Origin: Schlesneria sp.
GTDB taxonomy: Bacteria; Planctomycetota; Planctomycetia; Planctomycetales; Planctomycetaceae
Assembly (NCBI GenBank): GCA_028291515.1
Contig: JAQGHU010000025.1
Location: forward strand, 62,001-126,000
Direction of reading: 5' to 3'
DNA: 64,000 bases
Part shown: positions 1 through 8,302 of the stretch, in pieces
Numbering within the stretch: position 1 is the first letter of the stretch
Layout of the letters: every line of letters begins with the position of its first letter
Position numbers and translations under genes: made by a program
The notes under the pieces: generated by a model
The model's database searches: none
Told to the model about the DNA's origin: nothing
The model's input: only the letters and a program-made list of their open reading frames with translations

Positions 1-1454
1 TGGATCGATCCTGAGACCGTCGTGACATAGAGCGCACCGTTGCTGGCGAAGGCCGAACTGCCGAAGCCGTCCATGGCGGTCCCTTGCAGAGCGGGCCCTT
101 CGGACCATTCGTTCTTCGCGGGATCGTAGATCGAGGTCTTGGTCGTCGGGCCGCCTCCGTCGCTCATGCCACCGATACAGATCAGTTTTCCGTTCCAGGC
201 GGCCAAGGCCAACGCACGGCGATGGAAGTTTGGCGCAGCGACAGTCTTCCATTCTGGCTTGTCGCTGGCGAGGTTCATGGCGAGTGCCGTGTCGTGCCAC
301 TTCGCTCCGGAACCGCCACCTTGCATGTTCCAGCCGCCAACCACATAGATCGTGTCGCCAACAACCGCGGCATCGTGGGATGATCGTGGCTCTGGCAGGC
401 TGGGCAGTGTGATCCATTGTCCCGTGGCAGCGTCCAACTTGGCAAAGTCATCCTGCGAAACCAAGTTCTGTTTTTCGCCAGACTTGTTCGTGGCGACGAA
501 TCCGCCAATGCGATAGATCGAACCCTTGTGTTCGACGACGGCCAAGCCTTGGCGACGTGGGCCAGCGGAAACCAGTTCCCACTGCGTCGGGTTGCTCAGA
601 TTCAACTTCCACAAATCGCCAGACTGTTCTTCGTTCGTATATTCGTGAGCACTGCCATAGTTGCCGCCGTAGACATACAGCGTGTTGCCAGTGACAGCTC
701 CGCCGAAGCTGGTCAAGCCTTTGGGTAGGGTCGGCAAGTTGTGGGCGGTCGGTGCCAGACGGCCTGGTTGATGATGCAGCGTCAACGTCGAGTAGTGGCG
801 GACCGACTTGTATTCTTTCTCTTCGAGCGTTCCGGCCTTCTCTTCGATGTGCTTGGCACGAATCGAATAGGCTCCCGACTTGGGCAGTTCGCAGGCGAAA
901 TTGCCCGCATCGTCTGTCGTTCCTTCAATCTTCGTATCGATTCCTGGCCCAACCACCGTCACCAACGAGCCCGCTTGTGGCTTGCCGTTCCACAGCACTT
1001 GCAGGACAGTCTGAGCCCCCTTAGCTGTTGGCACGACTTCCAGTGGCAGGCGATCGGCATCGCGAACCGCTTTCCAAGTTCCAGGCAACGCAAACGGGTA
1101 CGTCTTGGCGTAGTACTTCAACAAGAACGGCTCGGCACCTTTGGCCATGACACCGTAGGTGTGACGCAGAATCAACGTCGACTGTTGAGCCTGACCGTTC
1201 AGTTCGGCTTCCAGGGCATCGCTCCCCTTGGTCAACGGCAGCAGCTTTGGTTCGCCACGTCCAGCAACGGTCCAAAGTTCCGCCTTGGCGATTTTATCGA
1301 GCAGCGCGGGGTCGTCGGCTTCAGCGGCATCCCCAAAAAAGACTTTGACCTTTCCCGTCTGTGACGTGGAATCGTTCAACAGAAAGATGAAGTGGGCCTG
1401 GCTCAGGCTGGGGACAGCCAGCAAGAGCGCGATCATGAGTCCAAAACGTTTCAT
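1..1454 (-). CDS. DUF4198-like / Kelch-repeat secreted protein (3' end outside window)
   Basis: Reads from ATG at 1454 leftward and is still open at base 1, so the C-terminus is missing. The start MKRFGLMIALLLAVPSLSQA is a clear signal peptide, followed by HFIFLL, the typical beginning of a DUF4198-type (nickel uptake/Ig-like) domain over about residues 20-240. After that come Kelch-type blade motifs (VYGGN, YRIGGF, YVVGGW, ICIGGM), so the second half should fold as a beta-propeller resembling galactose-oxidase/Kelch proteins. The combination suggests an exported protein that binds a ligand or matrix; no catalytic residue could be assigned. It lies 80 bp downstream of the PQQ-propeller gene on the same strand and may be the last gene of that run. 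Function is unknown beyond domain type. Confidence 0.8.
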   Translation of the reverse strand, partial: MKRFGLMIALLLAVPSLSQAHFIFLLNDSTSQTGKVKVFFGDAAEADDPALLDKIAKAELWTVAGRGEPKLLPLTKGSDALEAELNGQAQQSTLILRHTYGVMAKGAEPFLLKYYAKTYPFALPGTWKAVRDADRLPLEVVPTAKGAQTVLQVLWNGKPQAGSLVTVVGPGIDTKIEGTTDDAGNFACELPKSGAYSIRAKHIEEKAGTLEEKEYKSVRHYSTLTLHHQPGRLAPTAHNLPTLPKGLTSFGGAVTGNTLYVYGGNYGSAHEYTNEEQSGDLWKLNLSNPTQWELVSAGPRRQGLAVVEHKGSIYRIGGFVATNKSGEKQNLVSQDDFAKLDAATGQWITLPSLPEPRSSHDAAVVGDTIYVVGGWNMQGGGSGAKWHDTALAMNLASDKPEWKTVAAPNFHRRALALAAWNGKLICIGGMSDGGGPTTKTSIYDPAKNEWSEGPALQGTAMDGFGSSAFASNGALYVTTVSGSI

Positions 1455-1534
1455 GAGTGATCCTAGTTAACAACGGTTTGGCGACCGCCACGGTCGCGGG
1501 ACATTTTTGTAACGCCTAACGGAGCACGTTCCGA

Positions 1535-2896
1535 TCAGCGTTTCGAAGCAATGCAATACAACACGTCGCCTCGACGCAGCAGCAGGCGATCCTTCACATA
1601 GACGGCTGCATACAACACCGGCGCGCCACCCGGATTACGAGATGCCGCGGGATCGGCGACCTGAGCTTCCCAAGTGACATTTTCAGCAAGCTTGTCGAAG
1701 GTCTCGCCGCTCGACACGATCGACACGGTGCCTCCCTTTCCGAAGATCCCAATGCGATCACCGAAGGCGATCGGTGTGGCCCAGATGCTATCGGCCAGAC
1801 GATTCGAGTAGCGTTCTTCGCCCGTCTCCAGATCCAGGCAGAACAGGACTCCAGTGGCATTCACGTAGTAGGCGTGACCTCGATGTGCCAGCGGTGAGCC
1901 AAACGAAGAAGTCGCACGCTTGGCCTTCCAGACAAACTCGGCTTTGAAAGTGCCGTCATCGGCAGTCTTGATCTCGATCAGACCATTTGATTCCGCAGCC
2001 TTCCCGGCCTCTCCTTCGCCGCGTCCAGCCGTGGCACCGATCAAGAAACGGCTATCGCCGACAGGAACCGGTGTCGGCGTCGAATTCCCTTTGATTTCAG
2101 TAAAGTTCCACAAACTTTTGCCGGTCACGGGGTCGAGGCCCGCGATACGTCCAATCCCGCTCAACACCAGATGCTTATTGCCTTTGACGGAGATCAATCG
2201 AGGGCTGGCCCAACTGGTGACCCCCAGACCGGCCACTTTCCAATCTTCGCGACCGGTCGCCTTCTGCACACTCATCACATACGGGTCTGCTTGACGTTCG
2301 ACCCACACGAAGACGTGACTGTCAGACTGCTCCAACGAAGCGGCCAACCCATGTCGCGATTCGATCGGGCCAAACTCTTCCACCAGGTTTCGTTGCCATC
2401 GCACCGTCCCTTCGTGGTTCAGCGCAATCAGGTTGCCACCTTCGAAGAAACAGACCACCCCGTCAGCATCGACGACCGGCGTCGGGGCTGCCTTGCTGAC
2501 GTAGTTACTGCTTTCCGTCTGGGTCGCTGCTTCCAGATCGTGCTTCCACAAAACCTTACCAGCCTCCAGATCAAAAGCAGTGACGTGACAGTGCTCTTTC
2601 TTGGGACCCGAGATCGATGTCACATAAGCTCGTCCACCCCAGGTCACCGGGCTGGATTGTCCGTACCCGGTGATCTCAGCTTTCCAGAGCAACCCCGCTT
2701 CGGGTGACCAGGTCATCGGGACCGCTTCGACATTGGTGCCCTCTGGCACAGGCCCTTGAAAGCCAGTCCATCCATTTGCCAGCGCGTTAGCCGACAACAC
2801 ACATAGCGTCACCGCGATCGTCGCCCCTTCGATCAGCGATTGCCATGACCGACCACGTGTACTGCATGTCGTTTTGTCGGTTAAGCTCATCAGCAT
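1535..2896 (-). CDS. PQQ-like beta-propeller protein (outer-membrane/BamB-type repeat)
   Basis: About 453 residues with a hydrophobic export segment near the N-terminus (ATIAVTLCVLSANALA), followed by WTGFQGP, the usual first strand of planctomycete PQQ-binding-like propellers (compare WPRFRGP in the paralog at 26498). Blade motifs include GLLWKAEITGYGQSSPV, GKVLWKHDL, GTVRWQRNL, GKSLWNF and LFCLDLETGE. Such proteins are exported propellers; whether PQQ is bound cannot be seen. The frame is open to 2965. I prefer ATG 2896 (or 2890) because AAGGA lies just upstream and the signal peptide then sits close to the start. It belongs to a same-strand run with the lipoprotein at 3428 and the DUF1559 gene at 4444. 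Confidence 0.85.
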   Translation of the reverse strand: MLMSLTDKTTCSTRGRSWQSLIEGATIAVTLCVLSANALANGWTGFQGPVPEGTNVEAVPMTWSPEAGLLWKAEITGYGQSSPVTWGGRAYVTSISGPKKEHCHVTAFDLEAGKVLWKHDLEAATQTESSNYVSKAAPTPVVDADGVVCFFEGGNLIALNHEGTVRWQRNLVEEFGPIESRHGLAASLEQSDSHVFVWVERQADPYVMSVQKATGREDWKVAGLGVTSWASPRLISVKGNKHLVLSGIGRIAGLDPVTGKSLWNFTEIKGNSTPTPVPVGDSRFLIGATAGRGEGEAGKAAESNGLIEIKTADDGTFKAEFVWKAKRATSSFGSPLAHRGHAYYVNATGVLFCLDLETGEERYSNRLADSIWATPIAFGDRIGIFGKGGTVSIVSSGETFDKLAENVTWEAQVADPAASRNPGGAPVLYAAVYVKDRLLLRRGDVLYCIASKR

Positions 2897-2978
2897 CAAA
2901 TCCTTTGACCAATCCATTTCAGACCACCATTGAAGAGTAGCGCGGGCGACGAACCTGAACCCCACCCATTCTCACCCT

Positions 2979-3428
2979 TCATAGCGAGAAATCGAGTTTC
3001 TTTTCGCCGTCTGGCGAAACTTCGACAACTAACTTCGACTGCTGATTGAATTCAGGTGGAATCGGCTGTTGAGGCAACACGGGAACGCCACCCTTTTCCT
3101 GAGACGCCTTTGCGTACGCCGCTTCGTCATCCATTGCGAATCCAGGGTCGATAATCGACTCGATCTGGACTTTGTTCTTGCCAACAACCGGGCCATTCAG
3201 GACATTGAAGTCATAGAAGCCATCGGTCACAGTCGCCACCGCCGTCGGCCCCTTCGATCCGTCAATCGGCGTGAACGTGATACGACCAGCTTTCAGCATC
3301 TCATTATTGAAAAGAATCGCTCCCCGCACGGCGACTCGCTGCGGCCCTTTGGAACCTCCACAGCCAACCACACAACAAACAGCCAACAAGCCGATACTTG
3401 CCCAACGACATTGAAGAGTTCCAGCCAT
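2979..3428 (-). CDS. Small lipoprotein with carboxypeptidase-regulatory-like fold
   Basis: 149 residues from ATG 3428, preceded by a purine-rich GAGGGGG ribosome site. The N-terminus ends in LLAVCCVVGCGGSKGP, a lipobox whose cysteine would be lipid-modified. The mature part (VAVRGAILFNNEMLKAGRITFTP, then GPTAVATVTDGFYDF and VVGKNKVQIES) matches the transthyretin/carboxypeptidase-regulatory-like lipoproteins that typically follow DUF1559 genes in Planctomycetes. The frame is open up to 3536, but that longer start would bury the signal peptide and run into the DUF1559 stop. Role unknown; probably a surface-anchored companion of the pseudopilin upstream. Identification rests on pattern and context, not a search. 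Confidence 0.85.
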   Translation of the reverse strand: MAGTLQCRWASIGLLAVCCVVGCGGSKGPQRVAVRGAILFNNEMLKAGRITFTPIDGSKGPTAVATVTDGFYDFNVLNGPVVGKNKVQIESIIDPGFAMDDEAAYAKASQEKGGVPVLPQQPIPPEFNQQSKLVVEVSPDGEKKLDFSL

Positions 3429-3532
3429 ATCCCCCTCACCAGAAACAGGCACCCAACACATACGCAGATTCGAAAACTGCGGGGGCGGTCGCATCTCTGC
3501 GCTCCGCCCATGCCGGTCACATGACGCTGACT

Positions 3533-4444
3533 TCAAAAATCGCCAACCACTTCGCCACCGGATCGGGTGGCCAGCGAATTCAGCAAGTTGTGATCGATAT
3601 TTTCACTGATGTATCGAGCAGAACCGTCGCACAGCAACATGTTCACGACACCAATATGCTCGCTACGAAAACTCGACAAACGCGAGGAATCACCCTGCAT
3701 CGACTTGGGATTAAACGGCCCGGCAGTGGTGAATGCGGTGGCCAATGGATACGGAGACGACCAGTAGGTGAAGCCCCAGCGAACCTGACCGCTACAGGGC
3801 GTGGCTGGCATCGCACCCCACAGATAATCTCCAAAATTCCAGGCCGACTCACCGCACAGGAATGTCGACGAAGACCCATCGGTCAGATCTCGCATGCTCG
3901 TGCTACCGCTGCCCGAATTGACGATCGCACCATTATTCGGAACCGAGGTCGGATTGGCCGTCGTTGGAAATGTGCCGTACGGATCCAAGCTACCCGTACA
4001 GGCGGCATAAGTTCCTGGAGCGCGACTGTTGCTGTCGCAACCACTGATGGGAACTGGCCGTCGAAATGGTGCGGTCGGACACAAGTAGGCCGGGATCTTT
4101 TGCGAAACAGCAATCAGATTTGTGGGATCTGTATTCCCTAAACTGAAGTTGTATTGCTGGTACGTGTTCCCCTGATCCAGATAGGGAAGAATGCTCGCAA
4201 ACACGCCCGACTTACCCAGTCCCGGATCGATCGAACTCAACGGGAATCGCGTGTACGAATCGTGATAGTTATGAATCGCCAAGCCGATCTGCTTGAGATT
4301 GTTGCTGCACTGAGTTCGACGAGCGGACTCGCGAGCCTGTTGAACGGCTGGCAACAGCAGAGCAATGAGAACGGCGATGATCGCAATCACCACCAGCAGT
4401 TCGATCAACGTAAAACCAGGACGAGACTTTCGACCACGCGGCAT
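3533..4444 (-). CDS. DUF1559 prepilin-like protein (H-X9-DG-CTERM)
   Basis: 303 residues. Residues 1-30 hold a type IV prepilin/type II pseudopilin leader (GFTLIELLVVIAIIAVLIALLLPAVQQARE) with the cleavage Gly-Phe and conserved Glu at +5. The C-terminal part contains H-IGVVNMLLC-DG, an exact H-X9-DG motif, which with the leader defines the DUF1559 family found in dozens of copies per planctomycete genome. ATG 4444 is preceded by GAGGGAG with 5-nt spacing. It should be processed by a prepilin peptidase and exposed at the surface or in the periplasm; exact function is not established. First gene of the minus-strand run that continues with the lipoprotein 105 bp downstream and the propeller. Confidence 0.95.
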   Translation of the reverse strand: MPRGRKSRPGFTLIELLVVIAIIAVLIALLLPAVQQARESARRTQCSNNLKQIGLAIHNYHDSYTRFPLSSIDPGLGKSGVFASILPYLDQGNTYQQYNFSLGNTDPTNLIAVSQKIPAYLCPTAPFRRPVPISGCDSNSRAPGTYAACTGSLDPYGTFPTTANPTSVPNNGAIVNSGSGSTSMRDLTDGSSSTFLCGESAWNFGDYLWGAMPATPCSGQVRWGFTYWSSPYPLATAFTTAGPFNPKSMQGDSSRLSSFRSEHIGVVNMLLCDGSARYISENIDHNLLNSLATRSGGEVVGDF

Positions 4445-4536
4445 GACAACTCCCTCTCAATGAACCAGTGACAACGATTTCAACGGGGACCGAGTCGTTG
4501 GCTGGCTACCGAGAGGGGTGGCTGGCGACGGCATTT

Positions 4537-4562
4537 GATCGAACTCGACATTGAGTTCGATC
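4537..4562 (+). terminator. Perfect 10-bp hairpin followed by T-rich tract
   Basis: GATCGAACTC, loop GACATT, GAGTTCGATC, then GGATTTATTTTTTA on the plus strand. It has the shape of an intrinsic terminator, but no plus-strand gene ends here. It may close an unannotated short transcript or be part of the DUF1559 upstream region. Confidence 0.4.
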
Positions 4563-4700
4563 GGATTTATTTTTTAAGGCGAAATACCGACAAGGAAGTC
4601 GGTGAAATCGCCATAACCAACTGCTGTAGAATGCGTTCCTACCACCTCACAGGGAGTGGAACTGCTAGCTGGCGACCGCGAGAGGGGCTGGCTGGCGAGT

Positions 4701-4715
4701 TGAGACTGAGTCTCA
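4701..4715. promoter_or_regulatory. Fur-like 7-1-7 palindrome
   Basis: TGAGACT-G-AGTCTCA is a perfect 7-1-7 inverted repeat, the architecture of Fur-family operators. The following bases (AATCTCA) make a second overlapping half-site. The site at 23883-23897 has the same core, ACTGAGnCTCAATCTCA. No downstream iron gene was recognised, so assignment to Fur is inference. Confidence 0.4.
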
Positions 4716-4842
4716 ATCTCACGAATATCATAGCCGACATGACGCCGATTGCAACTATGGCTTTCAATTTCTTCAGTGAGATTCTTCTCCTCAGTGTAAT
4801 GGCCACCATCGGGATTGCGGCCGCAGACTGCCAAAGAATGAA

Positions 4843-4872
4843 AGAGACCGCTGTCCTGCGACAGCGGTCTCT
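4843..4872 (-). terminator. Intrinsic terminator of the glycogen debranching gene
   Basis: 13-bp perfect stem (AGAGACCGCTGTC / GACAGCGGTCTCT) with loop CTGC. Read on the minus strand it lies 24 bp past the debranching-enzyme stop and is followed by TTCATTCTTT. Confidence 0.75.
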
Positions 4873-4896
4873 CATTTCAGATCTTACTCAACCACC

Positions 4897-7134
4897 TTAC
4901 TTGCCCTGCAATGATTTCAGATGGCTCTCGCGACCCACCGGAGTATCCATAGCCAGATCGGCGATGATCTCGGCGGCCACGAACCCTTCTTTCTGCTTCT
5001 GCTTGATGGTCGGAGTCATCAATCGCAAGAGAGCAATTGAGCGAGCGAAGATTCGATACTGTGCCCCCCCTTTGGTCTCCGACAGATGTCCCGGAAACTG
5101 GGCGGTGTCCAGTAGCGGTTCCCAGTACGCCTCTTCGACCGGGGTCGGCAGCATGAAACAGATCTCTTCATGATGCGCGTTCAGCAACAGGAGAACGGTA
5201 TCGCCTTCGATCGGTTCGCCGTGATCGTTCACTTCGCCAATCAGCTTGCCATCCAGTCGCAGACCGATGCATTTGACGAAACCGGCATCCCAGACTTCAT
5301 CGGTCACTTGCTTGCCGTCAATGTTGATCCAGCAGACATCAGATGATTCCTCACTGCCTCGAATGGATTGGCCCTGGAAAAATTTCTGTCGGCGAAAGAC
5401 CGGCTCGGCTTTGCGTAGAGCAATGATGCCGCGAACGAAATCGAACATCTGTTGCTGCTCTTCGTCCCAGTCCCAATTGAGCCATGTCAGTTCGTTGTCC
5501 TGGCAATAGCAGTTGTTGTTGCCTCCCTGGGACTTCACCATCTCATCGCCAGCCAGGATCATGGGAACACCCTGACTCAGTACCAATGTCGCCAGCATGT
5601 TTCTCATCTGCCGCAGACGCAGTGTTTTGATCTCGGCATCGTCCGTTGGCCCCTCGACGCCGCAGTTCCAACTTTGGTTGTCGTTCGCTCCGTCGCGATT
5701 CTCTTCGCCGTTCGCTTCGTTGTGCTTTTCGTTGTAGCTCACCAGGTCATGCATGTTAAAGCCGTCGTGACAGGTCACGAAATTGATGCTCGCATACGGA
5801 CGACGACTGCTCCATTCATAGAGGTCAGCCGAACCGCAGATGCGGGTTGCAAACTCCGACAGCATCCCCCCGTCACCCTTCCAGAAGCGACGCACATTGT
5901 CCCGATAACGGCCATTCCATTCGGACCATTGCGATGGAAAGTTACCAACCTGATATCCGCCCGATCCCAAGTCCCACGGTTCCGCGATCAGCTTTACGCC
6001 GGACAACACGGGATCTTGATGCAGAATGTCGAAGAACGCCCCCAGCTTGTCGACTTCATACAGTTCGCGGGCCAGGGCACTCGCCAGATCGAAGCGGAAC
6101 CCGTCGACATGCATTTCGGTCACCCAGTACCGTAAGCTGTCCATGATCAGTTGCAAGACTCGCGGTGACCGCATGTTGAACCCGTTACCGCAACCGGTGA
6201 AGTCCATGTAGAAACGAGCATCTTCGGGCGACAGCCGATAGTACGCCGCGTTATCGATGCCGCGGAATGTCATCGTGGGCCCATTCTGGTTCCCTTCGGC
6301 GGTGTGATTGTAGACCACGTCCAAAATCACTTCGATTCCCGCCGAATGCAGGCCGCGCACCATCGTCTTGAATTCTCGAACCGTCTCATCTGCACTGTCG
6401 GCGCACGAGAAGTGTCGATCAGGTGCCATAAAGGCCAGAGTGTTATAGCCCCAGTAATTGCAAAGCCCCTTATCGATGAGATGTCGATCGTCACAGCGGT
6501 GAAACACGGGCAGCAATTCGACGGCCGTCACCCCGAGATGCTTAAGATGATCCAGAGCTGCCGGAGACGTCAGACCCGCGTAGGTGCCGCGCTGTTCTTC
6601 GGGAACGCCGGGATGTAGTTGTGTGAATCCTTTGACATGCATTTCATAAATGATTGTTTCATGCCAGGGATGATTCGGTGGTCGATCATCGCCCCATGTG
6701 AACGCCGGATCGATCACCACCCCCAAGGGAGCCGCGTGCGCATTATCTCGATCATCGAACGACAGATCGGTTTCAGGATCGCCGATCTTGTAGCCCCACA
6801 TCTCGTCGCACCATTTGGTGTCTCGGCCGATCCCCATGGCATAGGGATCGAGCAGAACTTTGTTGGCATTGAAGCGATGCCCGTTTGCAGGCTCGTAGGG
6901 CCCTGCCACGCGATAGCCATACAATTGGCCTGGTCGCGCGTCAGGCAAATAGCAGTGCCACACGAGATCACGGCGCTCAACGACAGGGATCTTTTCCGTT
7001 TCCTTCTCATCGTCTGGTGAGTCGAATAGACAGAGTTCCACGCTGTGCGCGTTTTCCGAGAAGAGGGCAAAGTTGACGCCATTTCCGTCCCATGTCGCCC
7101 CTAACGGATAAGGTCGCCCTGGCCAGACACGCAT
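4897..7134 (-). CDS. glgX: Glycogen debranching enzyme / isoamylase (GH13, GlgX type)
   Basis: 745 residues from ATG 7134 (the frame is open to 7176, but MRVWPGRPYPLGATWDG is the usual family start). An N-terminal CBM48-like domain covers about residues 1-130, then the GH13 barrel. Visible conserved regions: DVVYNH (region I), VDGFRFDLAS with nucleophile Asp near 349, LIAEPWD with acid/base Glu near 385, and FVTCHDGFN with the third Asp near 457. The enzyme hydrolyses alpha-1,6 branches of glycogen or limit dextrins in the cytoplasm. Length fits GlgX/TreX. The C-terminal ~35 residues (TIKQKQKEGFVAAEIIADLAMD...) extend slightly beyond the usual fold. A strong terminator follows. No glycogen synthase or phosphorylase gene is adjacent. 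Confidence 0.95.
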   Translation of the reverse strand: MRVWPGRPYPLGATWDGNGVNFALFSENAHSVELCLFDSPDDEKETEKIPVVERRDLVWHCYLPDARPGQLYGYRVAGPYEPANGHRFNANKVLLDPYAMGIGRDTKWCDEMWGYKIGDPETDLSFDDRDNAHAAPLGVVIDPAFTWGDDRPPNHPWHETIIYEMHVKGFTQLHPGVPEEQRGTYAGLTSPAALDHLKHLGVTAVELLPVFHRCDDRHLIDKGLCNYWGYNTLAFMAPDRHFSCADSADETVREFKTMVRGLHSAGIEVILDVVYNHTAEGNQNGPTMTFRGIDNAAYYRLSPEDARFYMDFTGCGNGFNMRSPRVLQLIMDSLRYWVTEMHVDGFRFDLASALARELYEVDKLGAFFDILHQDPVLSGVKLIAEPWDLGSGGYQVGNFPSQWSEWNGRYRDNVRRFWKGDGGMLSEFATRICGSADLYEWSSRRPYASINFVTCHDGFNMHDLVSYNEKHNEANGEENRDGANDNQSWNCGVEGPTDDAEIKTLRLRQMRNMLATLVLSQGVPMILAGDEMVKSQGGNNNCYCQDNELTWLNWDWDEEQQQMFDFVRGIIALRKAEPVFRRQKFFQGQSIRGSEESSDVCWINIDGKQVTDEVWDAGFVKCIGLRLDGKLIGEVNDHGEPIEGDTVLLLLNAHHEEICFMLPTPVEEAYWEPLLDTAQFPGHLSETKGGAQYRIFARSIALLRLMTPTIKQKQKEGFVAAEIIADLAMDTPVGRESHLKSLQGK

Positions 7135-7280
7135 AATTCTTCTCGCACAATAAATGGTTGACTTGGTTTCGCGCAAATTGCGCTCGGATCACTCAACTGG
7201 TAAACATTGTACCGGCTACTGAGTGGTCAGACGCAAACTGCGCGCCGCCTTCCCCATCGAAAACAGCCGAAAGTTGTCCC

Positions 7281-8072
7281 TTAACTGAGCGATGTGATCG
7301 ATCGATCAAGATGGACGTAACCCCCATCGACGTGAATCAGTTGGGCAGTGGTATGGCTGGAACGAGGCGACAGCAGAAAGGCGATCGTGTTGGCAATCTC
7401 TTCGCAGGTCGTCATGCGGTGCTCGAAAGGAATCCGCGATTCAATCTGTCGGCGCGTTTCATCAGGATTGGGAACAGTCGCCAACCATGTCGCATACATT
7501 GGAGTCCAGCATTCGGCCACGATGACCGCATTCACACGAATGCTGTACTTGGCGAGTTCCACGGCCCATTCGCGAGTCAACGCATTGCGACCCCCATTCG
7601 CCGCGGCATACGCCGATGTCCCCCCCTGCCCGGTCTCAGCCACCTTGGACCCGACATTCACGATCGACCCGCGCGATTTCTTCAGTTCGGGCAACGCGAA
7701 ATGAGCCATCTCATAGTAGTGCAACAGATTCTTCCGCAACGACGCGACGAAGCGTTCTGTATCCCCATCCTCCAGATTCACGCCGTCGTTGATCCCGGCG
7801 TTATTCACCAAGCCTTCAATGCGACCGTACTTCGTCACGGTCGCTTCCACCGCGCGCCGACAATCCTCGGTCTGATTGAGCTCCGTGGCCACCGCCCAAG
7901 CCCGACCACCCACCGCTTCAATCGATTTCATCGCTGCCGCATTGTCAGCCTCATTGCGACCAACAATGACCGGAATCGCCCCCTCCGCCGCCAGCACGTG
8001 GCAAACGCCCAGCCCAATCCCTTTGGCCCCGCCGGTCACAAGAATCACTTTGTCTTGAAGTCCGAGATCCAT
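7281..8072 (-). CDS. SDR-family oxidoreductase with Asn in place of the catalytic Lys
   Basis: 263 residues, classical short-chain dehydrogenase length. TGGAKGIG (residues 13-20) is the NAD(P)-binding glycine motif, NNAG (90-93) stabilises the sheet, Ser142 sits in the catalytic-Ser position and Tyr155 in the YxxxK position. The fourth residue after Tyr155 is Asn159 (codon AAT), not Lys: SAYAAANGG replaces the usual SAYxxxKGG. The rest, including the C-terminal HVDGGY, looks intact, so it is a full-length fold with an altered proton relay. It resembles SDRs annotated as L-fucose or sugar dehydrogenases, but substrate cannot be deduced. It stands alone between the debranching enzyme and a methyltransferase-like gene. 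Confidence 0.9.
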   Translation of the reverse strand: MDLGLQDKVILVTGGAKGIGLGVCHVLAAEGAIPVIVGRNEADNAAAMKSIEAVGGRAWAVATELNQTEDCRRAVEATVTKYGRIEGLVNNAGINDGVNLEDGDTERFVASLRKNLLHYYEMAHFALPELKKSRGSIVNVGSKVAETGQGGTSAYAAANGGRNALTREWAVELAKYSIRVNAVIVAECWTPMYATWLATVPNPDETRRQIESRIPFEHRMTTCEEIANTIAFLLSPRSSHTTAQLIHVDGGYVHLDRSITSLS

Positions 8073-8171
8073 GCGAAAGCTTTCTAAGGCGAAGTCGAAG
8101 TGTGCGAATTGAAACTGAGTTTGAAGGCTGCACTTTAGTGCAGCACGCCACCTCGCTCAATGAACGCTTCA

Positions 8172-8302
8172 TTAAGTAGCCTTCTCTCTCCGCGAGAAGA
8201 AGGCCGATGAACGCGCCGCCGTGATCGCCATGCCGTTCCGATGCTCCACGAAGCGCGGATTTGCGATCGGCTTACTTCTCGCAGAGCGAGAAGGCTACTT
8301 AA
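8172..8302. repeat. 28-bp inverted repeat (imperfect), 131-bp element
   Basis: Arm 8172-8199 (begins TTAAGTAGCCTTCTC) and arm 8275-8302 (ends GAGAAGGCTACTTAA) are reverse complements with two mismatches, separated by 75 bp. The right arm covers the stop codon of the gene at 8295, so insertion may have set that protein's C-terminus. Confidence 0.75.

Larger units (their letters stand above)
4445..4896. other. Intergenic region with hairpins, a direct repeat and a Fur-like box
   Basis: No convincing protein gene. It holds a 10-bp-stem hairpin at 4537-4562, two imperfect copies of a ~33-bp direct repeat (about 4498-4530 and 4667-4699, sharing GAGAGGGG and TGGCTGGCGA), a palindromic 15-mer at 4701-4715, and the glgX-side terminator at 4843-4872. 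Open frames here run into the glgX antisense strand and look spurious. Confidence 0.6.

Noticed and set aside
4535-5173. A long plus-strand ORF through the DUF1559-glgX gap
   Set aside because: Its second half is antisense to the conserved end of the debranching enzyme and the first half crosses hairpins; no family features.
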